Assembly: GCA_902799855.1 (NCBI GenBank)
Contig: CADCCA010000045.1
Location: 1-9,933, forward strand
From: an uncultured Erysipelotrichaceae bacterium
GTDB taxonomy: Bacteria; Bacillota_I; Bacilli_A; RFN20; CAG-826
Length of the DNA: 9,933 nt
Reading direction: 5' to 3'
Below are positions 1-8,117 of this stretch, piece by piece. Below the pieces are notes generated by a model. It did not search any database, had not been told where the DNA came from, and was given only the letters and a program-made list of their open reading frames with translations. Position numbers and translations under genes: made by a program. The stretch's first letter is position 1. Each line of letters begins with the position of its first letter.

Positions 1-1953
1 CCTGATATCGACATTGACTTTATGGATATTAGACGTGATGAAGTCATTGATTATATGCGTGAAAAATACGGCAACGAAAGAGTTGCTAATATCGTGACTT
101 TCCAAACGATTCAAGCTAAGCAATCTCTTAGAGATATTGGAAGAGTTTATGGATTCCCTACCAATCACATCGATTTATTATCTAAGCGTTTATCTAGAAG
201 CAATCTTTCTTTGAGAGAAGCATATAAAACATTACCAGAATTCAGACAGCTCGTTGATAGTGATAAATATTTCTTAGAAATCGTCTCATTAGCGAGCAAG
301 ATTGAAGGTTTAATTAGGCAAAGCGGCTTGCACGCTGCTGGTATTATTTTAAATGATTCTCCTTTGGAGAACGCTTTACCAATTATGGTCGATTTTAACG
401 GCCATTATATCTCACAATATGAAATGGGCTGTTTAGAAGAACAAGGCTTCTTAAAGATGGACTTCTTGGGCCTCAGAAACCTCACCACTATTTCTCGTTG
501 TGTTGATTTAATTAACGAACATTATCCTGACGCTAAACTCGATAAGCAAAACCTTCCATTCGAAGGAAAAGAAGTATTTGATTTGATCAGCTCTGGTCAA
601 ACAATGGGTGTTTTCCAAATTGAAAGTTCTGGTATGAGACGCGCTATCAGCATTTTAAAACCAAACTGTTTTGATGATGTTGTTGCTTTATTAGCGTTAT
701 TTAGACCTGGTCCAATGGATTCAATCAAAATCTATGCAAATAGAAAAATGGGCAAAGCCCCTATTACATACGATGATCCTTCCCTAGAATCCGTTTTAAA
801 ACCAACATATGGCGTTATCATCTATCAAGAGCAGATTAACCAAATCGCCACTTCTTTCGCTAATTATTCGATGGGCGAAGCTGATATGTTCCGCCGTGTC
901 ATTAGTAAGAAAAAGAAAGAAGAAATGGCGGCTAATAAAGAATTATTTATCAAAAAATCCGTTGAAAACGGACACGATGAAAAAACCGCTCTTAAGATAT
1001 TTAGTCTCATTGAAAAGTTTGCTAACTATGGCTTCAATAAGTCTCACTCAGTTGGCTATTCCATGATTGCTTGTTCGATGGCTTATTTAAAAGCACATTA
1101 CCCGTTAGAGTTTTATGCTGCTATTCTTGAGACAAGTTCATCAGCTAATGATACAAAATTCAACGAATATGTCAGTGAGATGAAAAAGAGAAACATCACT
1201 ATTGTCTCACCGAATATCAATTGCTCTGGAAAAGCATTTATCGTTAAAGATGGAACATTACTCTATCCACTCAGCGCAATACATGGCATTAATGAACTTT
1301 TAATCAACAGCATCATTGAAGAAAGAGAAAAAGGCGAATTCAAAGATTTCTTTGATTTTGTCGCAAGAATGTATGGCTATAAGATTAGTGAGACACAATT
1401 AAATAAATTAATCGATGCTGGATGTTTTGACACATTTGCGCCTAAACGCGCTTCCTACCGTGCGAGCGTGAAAAGTGCGATTCAATATGCAGAACTCACT
1501 TTTAGTGAGAACGGGCAATTAGACTTAGGTGTCTCTAGTTTAATTAAACCTTATTTAATCGAAGATTATGATGATCCAATCGAAAACTTGGATAAAGAAT
1601 ATGAAGTATTAGGAATCATGCTTTCCAATAATCCGCTTCACTACAAAGCTGATATTTTACGCGCAAAGAACATTGATTCCATTAGCGATGCTAAAGAAAA
1701 ATTAACTAGTAAAATTGCCGGTTTAATTAGAAGCGTCAAGACTATTTCCACTAAGAAAGGCGCTACTATGGCGTTTGTTAAATTAGCTGATGAAACAGAT
1801 GAAATAGAATTAACTATTTTTAGTGATGAATATGTGAGAAGCATCGCGCTTTTAGAAAAGAATAAACTCATCATTGCAAGCGTCAAACAAGAAAGAAGAA
1901 ATGATGAGACTGATTACATCTGTAATCAAGTTGAACCTTTAGAGGACGAATAA
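1..1953 (+). CDS. dnaE: DNA polymerase III alpha subunit, DnaE type (3' part of gene, 5' end outside window)
   Basis: Replicative C-family DNA polymerase catalytic subunit. The frame is open from base 1, so the ATG at 22 is internal and not the start. The fragment opens with the PDIDID motif (residues 1-6 of the fragment); by family alignment D2 and D4 match E. coli catalytic Asp401 and Asp403. The third catalytic Asp is in KMDFLGL (D154 of the fragment). Further family marks are FRPGPMDSI and NYGFNKSHSVGYS in the fingers region, and a C-terminal OB-fold-like stretch (about residues 570-640). The N-terminal PHP domain and first part of the palm lie outside the window. With PolC probably present in such a lineage, this would be the second, primer-extending polymerase; PolC is not visible here. 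The usual beta-clamp pentapeptide region reads QLDLG (1516-1530) without the final Phe. It ends in TAA one base before polA, implying co-transcription. Confidence 0.96.
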   Translation, partial: PDIDIDFMDIRRDEVIDYMREKYGNERVANIVTFQTIQAKQSLRDIGRVYGFPTNHIDLLSKRLSRSNLSLREAYKTLPEFRQLVDSDKYFLEIVSLASKIEGLIRQSGLHAAGIILNDSPLENALPIMVDFNGHYISQYEMGCLEEQGFLKMDFLGLRNLTTISRCVDLINEHYPDAKLDKQNLPFEGKEVFDLISSGQTMGVFQIESSGMRRAISILKPNCFDDVVALLALFRPGPMDSIKIYANRKMGKAPITYDDPSLESVLKPTYGVIIYQEQINQIATSFANYSMGEADMFRRVISKKKKEEMAANKELFIKKSVENGHDEKTALKIFSLIEKFANYGFNKSHSVGYSMIACSMAYLKAHYPLEFYAAILETSSSANDTKFNEYVSEMKKRNITIVSPNINCSGKAFIVKDGTLLYPLSAIHGINELLINSIIEEREKGEFKDFFDFVARMYGYKISETQLNKLIDAGCFDTFAPKRASYRASVKSAIQYAELTFSENGQLDLGVSSLIKPYLIEDYDDPIENLDKEYEVLGIMLSNNPLHYKADILRAKNIDSISDAKEKLTSKIAGLIRSVKTISTKKGATMAFVKLADETDEIELTIFSDEYVRSIALLEKNKLIIASVKQERRNDETDYICNQVEPLEDE

Positions 1954-1954
1954 T

Positions 1955-4450
1955 ATGGCAAAAATAACAATCATTGATGGTAACTCATTACTATTTAGAG
2001 CGTATTTCGCTACCGCCTATCCAAGAATCATGGTTGCTTTTGACGCTAGCAAACAAACATTTAGAAAAGAGCAATTAGAAACATATAAAGCTAATAGAAA
2101 GCCAACACCAGAAGATTTAGTTGCTCAATTCCCTATCGCTCGCGATTTTTTAAGAGCACTTAATATCTTCCAATTCGAAGAAGAGGGTTTTGAGGGCGAC
2201 GATATCGCTGGTACTGTGGCTAAACTCGCAGAAAAAGAAGGGCATAAAGTCACTATCTATACTTCTGACCGTGACTTCCTCCAATTAGTGGATGATAAAG
2301 TCACTGTTAATATCATAAGAAAAGGTTTGTCAGATGTTGTTCCGATGACTCCAGAAATGGTCAAAGAAACATATGGCTTTGAGCCACTTCAAATCATTGA
2401 CTATAAGGGACTAAGAGGCGACGCAAGTGATAACCTACCAGGTATCAAAGGAATCGGTGAAAAAACCGCTGTTAAGCTCATTCAAGAATACGATAATTTC
2501 GACAACATTATTGCTCACGCAAGTGAGATTAAAGGCAAGATTGGCGAAGCTTTAATTAGCGATCAAGAGATGGGTAGATTATCTCGTGATTTAGCAATTA
2601 TCAAAACCGATGTTCCACTTCCATTCACTATTGATGACACGATTTATAAAGGCTACGAATTTGCGGTGATTAGTGATTTTTGCCAAAAATATGGTCTCAA
2701 GCAATTCATGAGCAAACTCGTACAAAAATGGAAAATTGCAGATTTAAAAGAAGCCAAAATTGATGTTAAAAAAGTAACTAATTTAGAAGTAATTAAAGAC
2801 GAAAAAGAAATCGGCATTGCTTTAGATTATGAAGATGAAAATTACTCAATGGGCTTAATCTACGGCATGGCTTTTTCCACTAAAAAGGATACTTATTACA
2901 TCTCTTTTGAAAACCTATTAAAAGATGAAAACGCTTTAAATCTATTAAAAGACAAAAACGTTAAAAAATACTGTTTTGACTATAAGGCAATTAAGGTGGC
3001 GTTAAAGAAAAACAATATCGAAATAAACGGCTTGTTCTTCGACTTACTCATTGCCTCATATTTAATCGATAGTTCATTAAAAAACGATGTTGAAGTCGTG
3101 ATGAATCTATATGGTATAGACATTCTTTCTAACGCTGAAGGCTTATCTTTATTCAGTGCAGAAGATCCAGAAAAGACAGGCAAAATCGCTTACTTCTCCA
3201 TGGTTTTATATAATAAAGTCAGTGAAGATTTAGAAAAGATATCTACTTTGAAACTATATAACGAACTTGAAATTCCTCTTGTCGATACTTTAGCGGATAT
3301 GGAAATCGAAGGATTCCCAATTGACGCGAAAATACTCGATGAATTTGGTGATGAATATAAAAAGAAAATCAAAGATTTATCCGATGAGATTTACGCGATG
3401 GCGGGAGAAACATTCAAACTTGCTTCACCTAAACAAATCGGCGATATTTTATATAACAAATTAGGCTTATCAGCTAATAAAAAGATGTCCACTTCCGTTG
3501 ATTCGCTTAAAGAGATTCAAGATGAACATCCAATCATTCCAAAGATTTTGGAATATCGTAAATATTTTAAATTATTAACAACATATGTGGAGGGTTTAAA
3601 AAACCACATTCATAAAGATGGCAAGATCCACGCGAAGTTCAATCAAGCTTTGACCACTACTGGAAGACTTTCTAGTTCTGAACCAAACTTACAAAACATA
3701 TCCGTCAGAGATGAAGAAGGCAAACAAATTAGAAAAGCTTTCTATTATGAAGATGAGAACTATGAGATTTTATCACTCGATTATTCACAAATTGAATTAC
3801 GTGTTTTAGCGTCCCTTTCTAATTGTCCTGGCTTAAAAGAAATCTTCCTCTCTAACGAAGATATTCACTCCGCTACTGCTAAAAAGTTATTTAACCTTCA
3901 AGGAGAGCCAACATCCTTGCAAAGAAGAAGGGCTAAAACAGTTAACTTTGGTATTGTTTATGGTATCTCAGATTGGGGTTTAGCAGAGCAACTTGAAATC
4001 TCACCAAAAGAAGCTAAAGAGATCATCAACTCTTTCTATAGTTCTTTCCCTGAAGTGGCCACCTTCTTCCAACGCATTATTAACGATGCGATGAAAGATG
4101 GCTATGTTTCTACACTTCTTGGAAGAAGACGTTATTTAAGAGAATTACACGATGCGAATTACCAAGTCAGAGAAAGCGCAAAACGTGCTGCTATGAACGC
4201 ACCTGTTCAAGGCACTGCTGCCGATTTAATCAAACTAGCGATGAACAAAGTTCATCAAAGTCTCATCGACAACAAACTTGAGACAAGAATGATTTTGCAA
4301 ATCCACGACGAATTAATATTCCGCGTTCCTAAAAACGAAAAAGAAAAAGCTTATAATTTAATTAAAGATATTATGGAAAACGCTTTAAATATCGATGTTC
4401 CACTTTTAGTCGATGGCGGATTCGGTAGAGATTGGTATAGCGCTAAATAG
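1955..4450 (+). CDS. polA: DNA polymerase I with shortened 5'-nuclease domain
   Basis: A-family polymerase for Okazaki fragment maturation and repair synthesis, 831 aa (B. subtilis 880, E. coli 928). Residues 1-~260 are the 5'-nuclease domain: D8, D30, the GDD of EGDDIAG, SDRD and GDASDN keep the metal ligands. D8 and D30 are only 22 residues apart, against 50 between D13 and D63 in E. coli, so about 28 residues are missing. Residues ~275-430 are a 3'-5' exonuclease-like domain that keeps D291/E293 and D342 but has no Asp in the third motif (near Y413), so proofreading is probably lost, as in Bacillus Pol I. The polymerase domain (~440-831) is intact: motif A DYSQIELR (D609), O helix with R659, K661, F665 and Y669, and motif C HDE (784-786). 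The ATG at 1955 follows AGAGGA (1941-1946) and lies one base after the dnaE stop. Confidence 0.97.
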   Translation: MAKITIIDGNSLLFRAYFATAYPRIMVAFDASKQTFRKEQLETYKANRKPTPEDLVAQFPIARDFLRALNIFQFEEEGFEGDDIAGTVAKLAEKEGHKVTIYTSDRDFLQLVDDKVTVNIIRKGLSDVVPMTPEMVKETYGFEPLQIIDYKGLRGDASDNLPGIKGIGEKTAVKLIQEYDNFDNIIAHASEIKGKIGEALISDQEMGRLSRDLAIIKTDVPLPFTIDDTIYKGYEFAVISDFCQKYGLKQFMSKLVQKWKIADLKEAKIDVKKVTNLEVIKDEKEIGIALDYEDENYSMGLIYGMAFSTKKDTYYISFENLLKDENALNLLKDKNVKKYCFDYKAIKVALKKNNIEINGLFFDLLIASYLIDSSLKNDVEVVMNLYGIDILSNAEGLSLFSAEDPEKTGKIAYFSMVLYNKVSEDLEKISTLKLYNELEIPLVDTLADMEIEGFPIDAKILDEFGDEYKKKIKDLSDEIYAMAGETFKLASPKQIGDILYNKLGLSANKKMSTSVDSLKEIQDEHPIIPKILEYRKYFKLLTTYVEGLKNHIHKDGKIHAKFNQALTTTGRLSSSEPNLQNISVRDEEGKQIRKAFYYEDENYEILSLDYSQIELRVLASLSNCPGLKEIFLSNEDIHSATAKKLFNLQGEPTSLQRRRAKTVNFGIVYGISDWGLAEQLEISPKEAKEIINSFYSSFPEVATFFQRIINDAMKDGYVSTLLGRRRYLRELHDANYQVRESAKRAAMNAPVQGTAADLIKLAMNKVHQSLIDNKLETRMILQIHDELIFRVPKNEKEKAYNLIKDIMENALNIDVPLLVDGGFGRDWYSAK

Positions 4451-4459
4451 GAGATCAAT

Positions 4460-5866
4460 ATGCCTGAATTACCAGAAGTAGAGACAGTTAAAAGAGTATT
4501 AACTCCGATTGTTAAGAATCACAAAATAGTTAAAATCGACATTTTAAGAGCGAGCATTGTTAATAACCAAGCCGATTCTTTTGTCCCATATTTTGAGAAT
4601 GAGACATTTTTAGACATTTCTCGTATCGGAAAATTTTTAATTTTCCATCTCACAAACGATAAAGTCTTAATCTCTCATTTAAGAATGGAAGGAAAATATA
4701 TCGAGCTCTTAGAAAATGAAGAAAACACTAAATATGCACGTGTAGTTTTCCATTTAGATAATAACCATAAGTTATGTTATGACGATTCTCGTTCATTCGG
4801 AAGAATGCTTATTAGTAATGAACTAGATTATCTAAAAGAAAAAGAAATTGCTAAATTAGGACCTGAACCTTTTGATGTTAAGGAAGTCGATACAATTATT
4901 AAAAAAGTCTCAAAAGTCTCACTACCAATTAAAACTGCATTATTAAGTCAGGAGATTATTACCGGTCTTGGAAACATCTATGTCGATGAAGTTTTATTTG
5001 CTAGTAAGATTCATCCTTTAACTCCTACTAAGTTAATTAAGAAAAAAGAATGGGAAACCATCATCAAAGAATCGCAAAGAATTCTTAATGAAGCCATCAT
5101 TGCTGGAGGATCAACAATTAAGAGTTATCATCCTGGCAAGGACATTGATGGCAATTTCCAGTCTTCTCTTAAAGCATATGGCAAAAATGGGCAAAAGTGT
5201 GTCGTATGTCACACAAATATGCGATTTATTAAGGTAAATGGCCGTGGAACGACCTTTTGTCCACACTGTCAAATTAAGCGTGGAGCGCCTTTAAAAGTGG
5301 CGCTTGTTGGTAAAATCGCATCAGGAAAAAGCGCTGTTCTTGAGACATTTAAGAAAGCTGGTTACCTATGTTTATCTTCAGATGAGATTGTCCATGAACT
5401 CTACCAAAGAACAGAAATCCAAGAAAAGATTTATAAAAAATTCAAAATCAAACCAAGCGAAGATTTTGCCTCTGCCCTAAGAGAGCATTTGAAGGTTAAA
5501 TCAAAAGACTTAGAATCTTTAGAAAAATTCATTCATCCACTTGTCAAAAAAGAGATTGAATCTGCTTTCAAAAAATCAAATAGCAAACTTCTTGTTTGCG
5601 AGGTTCCTTTGCTTTTCAAAGCGCACATGGAAAATATGTTTGATGTAATTATTGGTATCGATATCAAAGAAGATATTCAAGTAAAAAGATTAAACGTTAG
5701 AGACAAAGAAAAAAGCGCTTTTCTAAAGCGCATAAATGATGTAAATAATTATTTTGATGACCATCGAAATGAACTCGATTTCATCATTGATAATAACGAG
5801 GATTCGTCTTCTCTAGCAAATAAGACTAACTCGATTATTAATAAAGTTTTAGATCGCCTAAATTAA
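4460..5866 (+). CDS. mutM-coaE: Fusion protein: formamidopyrimidine-DNA glycosylase (MutM) + dephospho-CoA kinase (CoaE)
   Basis: One 468-residue frame carries two enzymes. Residues 1-~274 are MutM/Fpg, which excises 8-oxoguanine and formamidopyrimidines and nicks the strand: MPELPEVET start (catalytic P2, E3), K58, N172 in GLGNIYVDE, R262, and a zinc finger with C247, C250, C267 and C270. Fpg proteins normally stop just after this finger. Here the frame runs on with no stop into residues ~278-468, a complete CoaE that phosphorylates dephospho-CoA in the last step of CoA synthesis: Walker A GKIASGKS (284-291), SSDEIVHELY, CEVPLLF and a C-terminal FIIDNN. The Walker A differs from the usual GGIGSGKS but fits GxxxxGK[ST]. 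mutM and coaE are neighbours in Bacillus, so fusion by stop-codon loss is plausible. The start is set by AGGAG (4449-4453), which overlaps the polA stop. A sequencing frameshift could also create a fusion, but no linker irregularity is visible. Confidence 0.92.
   Translation: MPELPEVETVKRVLTPIVKNHKIVKIDILRASIVNNQADSFVPYFENETFLDISRIGKFLIFHLTNDKVLISHLRMEGKYIELLENEENTKYARVVFHLDNNHKLCYDDSRSFGRMLISNELDYLKEKEIAKLGPEPFDVKEVDTIIKKVSKVSLPIKTALLSQEIITGLGNIYVDEVLFASKIHPLTPTKLIKKKEWETIIKESQRILNEAIIAGGSTIKSYHPGKDIDGNFQSSLKAYGKNGQKCVVCHTNMRFIKVNGRGTTFCPHCQIKRGAPLKVALVGKIASGKSAVLETFKKAGYLCLSSDEIVHELYQRTEIQEKIYKKFKIKPSEDFASALREHLKVKSKDLESLEKFIHPLVKKEIESAFKKSNSKLLVCEVPLLFKAHMENMFDVIIGIDIKEDIQVKRLNVRDKEKSAFLKRINDVNNYFDDHRNELDFIIDNNEDSSSLANKTNSIINKVLDRLN
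5282..5299 (+). promoter_or_regulatory. Possible internal ribosome entry for a separate CoaE
   Basis: GGAG at 5282-5285 precedes an in-frame GTG (5297-5299, codon 280) by 11 nt, exactly where a free CoaE would be expected to begin (ALVGKIASGKS follows). Translation from here could supply stand-alone CoaE besides the fusion. The spacing is long and GTG is a weak start, so this is only a candidate. Confidence 0.2.
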
Positions 5867-6743
5867 TCTCGCTTTTGCACATCGCTTTGATGGTTTTAAC
5901 GATTTGTTTAGCCATAATAGCACCGGCGTTTGTTGTGCTATAAAGAACTTCGATTTCATCTAATGTGAAGTTGCTTGTGAAGATTGTATATAATCTTTTA
6001 TTACAACGAGTTGTAATAATTTCATTGACAATCGCATCTCTGATGAAATCGTTTTTATATTCATGACCAAAGTCATCAATAATTAAAATTGGAACTGTGC
6101 TATATAGTTCAAGCTTCTTTTTAAACTCATCGCTTTTTTGCTTGTTTAAATCGCTTAGTTCAAGGAATCTTTTTGAAGCATTGATGAAGCAAATTGGACA
6201 TTTGCCTTTGAGACCACGCTTAGCTAAGTCAATGGACATTGCAGCAGCAAGGTATGATTTACCAGAACCAATACCACCAGTTAAATAGAGCCAATTATAT
6301 TCTTCGTTTCTCAAATAACTCATGTGGTTGCTATAGGCTTGAGTCTTTTCTCTAGACTTATCAATATCGCCCATTGTCACATCAAGCCAATCATCTGGGA
6401 AGTCTCTAACGACAAATTGTCTTTCGAAAGTGACGCGTTTTAAAATCTCTGGACATGGGATGAGTTGAGTTTCCACATTACCATATGAATAGACGACTTT
6501 AGTAATAAGATATGGATTATCTTTTTTACACTTTCTAAGGCCAGGACATTTACGGCAATAGTTAACATCTCTCACGAAATCATATAACTTTGTTATATTT
6601 TCGTCCATTAACTCGTCAGTCATTCCTTGATCACGGCAGAATTTCACTGCGCTTGGACAGGCATAAAGTGCCTCTCTCATTTGTTTGATAAGAGTGTCAT
6701 CGCTTTGGATGTTTAGTTTTGTTACTTTAAGCTTTTCCACCAT
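5838..6743 (-). CDS. dnaI: Primosomal protein DnaI, helicase loader
   Basis: AAA+ ATPase that loads the replicative helicase (DnaC in Bacillus naming) onto DNA during initiation and restart, 301 aa (B. subtilis 311). The N-terminal part carries cysteines C63, C66 and C72, with C97 further on, in the place of the zinc-binding helicase-interaction domain of DnaI. The C-terminal ATPase has Walker A GGIGSGKS (156-163), Walker B ILIIDDFG (D223, D224) and a sensor-1 TSN (256-258). The start is well supported: GGAGGT (reverse of 6748-6753) sits 4 nt before the ATG, inside the end of dnaB. The 17-nt overlap with dnaB (6727-6743) suggests translational coupling. The 3' end overlaps the convergent mutM-coaE gene by 29 nt. 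DnaC-type loaders and IstB share the fold, but the zinc domain and the dnaB partner favour DnaI. Confidence 0.95.
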   Translation of the reverse strand: MVEKLKVTKLNIQSDDTLIKQMREALYACPSAVKFCRDQGMTDELMDENITKLYDFVRDVNYCRKCPGLRKCKKDNPYLITKVVYSYGNVETQLIPCPEILKRVTFERQFVVRDFPDDWLDVTMGDIDKSREKTQAYSNHMSYLRNEEYNWLYLTGGIGSGKSYLAAAMSIDLAKRGLKGKCPICFINASKRFLELSDLNKQKSDEFKKKLELYSTVPILIIDDFGHEYKNDFIRDAIVNEIITTRCNKRLYTIFTSNFTLDEIEVLYSTTNAGAIMAKQIVKTIKAMCKSEINLGDLKLY

Positions 6744-8019
6744 CGTTACCTCCGTTTATTTCATCTAGGATACGTTCCCAGTCCATTTCCCAATCTTTAC
6801 TTCCGTTATCCGGATCTTTCTTTTCTGTTTCCAAAACTTTAATGAATGATTTGTTAATTCTCTTGTTGCGCGATTTCTTATCTACTTTCTTTAAATAATT
6901 CATCGCGTCTACGGCTGTGAGAATGTTTTCTCTCACGAGTGAGACCGCGACTTTCTCAGCGTATGGTCTACTTAAGACGTTATCGGCTTTATATAAGACG
7001 TAGTCTACTACCGCATTAATGACTGGATTTGGTAAGTGATAATTCTTACTTAAGTCATTAATGACTTTTAGATCCGCTGAAGCAGGTTTTGTACCACCTT
7101 GCAGGTAGGAAAGGTAATCTTTTGGTGATTTCATTTCCATGAGATTAATCTTTCTGGCTAAATCTGAAGTTCCATCATTGAGATTTGGTTCGTTACGATT
7201 AGCCCTTCCTCCACGACGGTATTTATAATCCGTCTTTTCTTGCATCATCTTAGCGAGCTTTTCAAAGTCGATTCTTGTGCCTTTCTTCTTCTCTTCATCG
7301 TAGAGCTGATTAACAAGTTTAGCGGTTTCTTCTTCGTTCACTCCGTTTAGAGTAGCGAGCCGCTCAATTTCTTTCATTTCAGTTTTATGGAATGCACTTT
7401 CAGTGATTTGAGAAATTTCACTTAGGGATTTGAAGAATTGTTCGTATGAGAATTGTCCCTTAATCTTTCCACTATTACGGCCTTTGACGAGTTTGTCTTC
7501 ATTAGCAGCTTCTAAGAAGGCATCATCATTGAACTGTGGATGGAACATCTCTGCGAATTTAGTGGTGATTTCCTCACCGTAATCATGTTTTGGTTCAACG
7601 AGATAAATGTTTTTGAGTCGGTTGGCGTTACTTTCTCCGATGCTCTTAATGAGCATGCCGTATAAAAGTGCATCATCGAAGAATCCGCGAGGCGACTTAG
7701 GAGCATAGAGTTCATAGTGATATATCTTGAAATCTTGTCCTTGAGAAACGAATGTCTTTAGCAAACCAGTAGCTTCTAAGTACTTGCGCGCTTCAACGTA
7801 CGCCCCAGCGGGAATACGCATCCTCAGGAACACTTGCTCATGGGTACAAAGCGGTGAGATTCTCTCGTTATTCGCTTCGCTCCACAAGGTCATGTAGAGG
7901 GCTAACGCTTCAAAGCCAATCATCGGTTGATATAGATTGCTGAGTGTGTCGCGATCATAGTCAGCGATGAGGGAGGCTAGTCTTACTTCTAAGAAATCTT
8001 GATTTGCTAAAACTTTCAT
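6727..8019 (-). CDS. dnaB: Replication initiation and membrane attachment protein DnaB (Bacillus type)
   Basis: Not the E. coli DnaB helicase: this is the Bacillota primosome protein of the DnaB/DnaD family that acts with DnaD and DnaI to load helicase at DnaA-opened origins and restart forks. From the ATG at 8019 it is 430 aa. The N-terminal region (QDFLEVRLASLIADYD, then YQPMIGFEALALYMTLW) matches the first winged-helix part of the family. A DDBH2-type helical domain lies around residues 295-380 (SPKDYLSYLQGG, then PNPVINAVVDYVLYKAD). The C-terminus is charged and basic (KKSRNKRINKS). The frame extends upstream to a TTG at 8055, but the family start resembles MKVLANQDF, so ATG 8019 is preferred. 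Neither start has a clear Shine-Dalgarno site. It is followed by dnaI with an overlap. Control by DnaA is likely from the boxes at 8095-8190. Confidence 0.88.
   Translation of the reverse strand: MKVLANQDFLEVRLASLIADYDRDTLSNLYQPMIGFEALALYMTLWSEANNERISPLCTHEQVFLRMRIPAGAYVEARKYLEATGLLKTFVSQGQDFKIYHYELYAPKSPRGFFDDALLYGMLIKSIGESNANRLKNIYLVEPKHDYGEEITTKFAEMFHPQFNDDAFLEAANEDKLVKGRNSGKIKGQFSYEQFFKSLSEISQITESAFHKTEMKEIERLATLNGVNEEETAKLVNQLYDEEKKKGTRIDFEKLAKMMQEKTDYKYRRGGRANRNEPNLNDGTSDLARKINLMEMKSPKDYLSYLQGGTKPASADLKVINDLSKNYHLPNPVINAVVDYVLYKADNVLSRPYAEKVAVSLVRENILTAVDAMNYLKKVDKKSRNKRINKSFIKVLETEKKDPDNGSKDWEMDWERILDEINGGNDGGKA
6748..6753 (-). promoter_or_regulatory. Shine-Dalgarno site of dnaI, inside dnaB
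   Basis: GGAGGT on the minus strand, 4 nt ahead of the dnaI ATG at 6743. It lies within the last codons of dnaB and fixes the dnaI start despite the gene overlap. Confidence 0.8.
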
Positions 8020-8094
8020 AATCGGTGAGTGTATTATTGCACGAAGAAAAAACAAAATAAAATAAAAAAGATATGCACATTTTTTGCTAAAAAG

Positions 8095-8103
8095 TTATCC
8101 ACA
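8095..8103 (+). promoter_or_regulatory. DnaA box 1 (perfect consensus)
   Basis: TTATCCACA, identical to the consensus DnaA-binding 9-mer. It faces box 2 across 4 nt. Together they form an inverted repeat, with 9 of 10 bases pairing between 8094-8103 and 8108-8117. Confidence 0.8.
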
Positions 8104-8107
8104 TCAC

Positions 8108-8116
8108 TGTTGATAA
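8108..8116 (-). promoter_or_regulatory. DnaA box 2 (one mismatch)
   Basis: TTATCAACA on the minus strand, one base from consensus and a commonly used variant. Head-to-head partner of box 1. Confidence 0.65.
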
Positions 8117-8117
8117 C

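Noticed and set aside
22..24. ATG at 22 as the start of dnaE
   Set aside because: The frame is open to base 1 and the catalytic PDIDID motif lies before this ATG, so it is internal.
8053..8055. TTG at 8055 as dnaB start
   Set aside because: The extra 12 residues are not typical of DnaB and fall in a T-rich leader; ATG 8019 gives a family-like N-terminus.
8094..8117. Inverted repeat as a transcription terminator
   Set aside because: The arms coincide exactly with two DnaA boxes, with only 4 nt between them, and the stem is AT-rich without a proper U tract; a protein-binding site explains it better.
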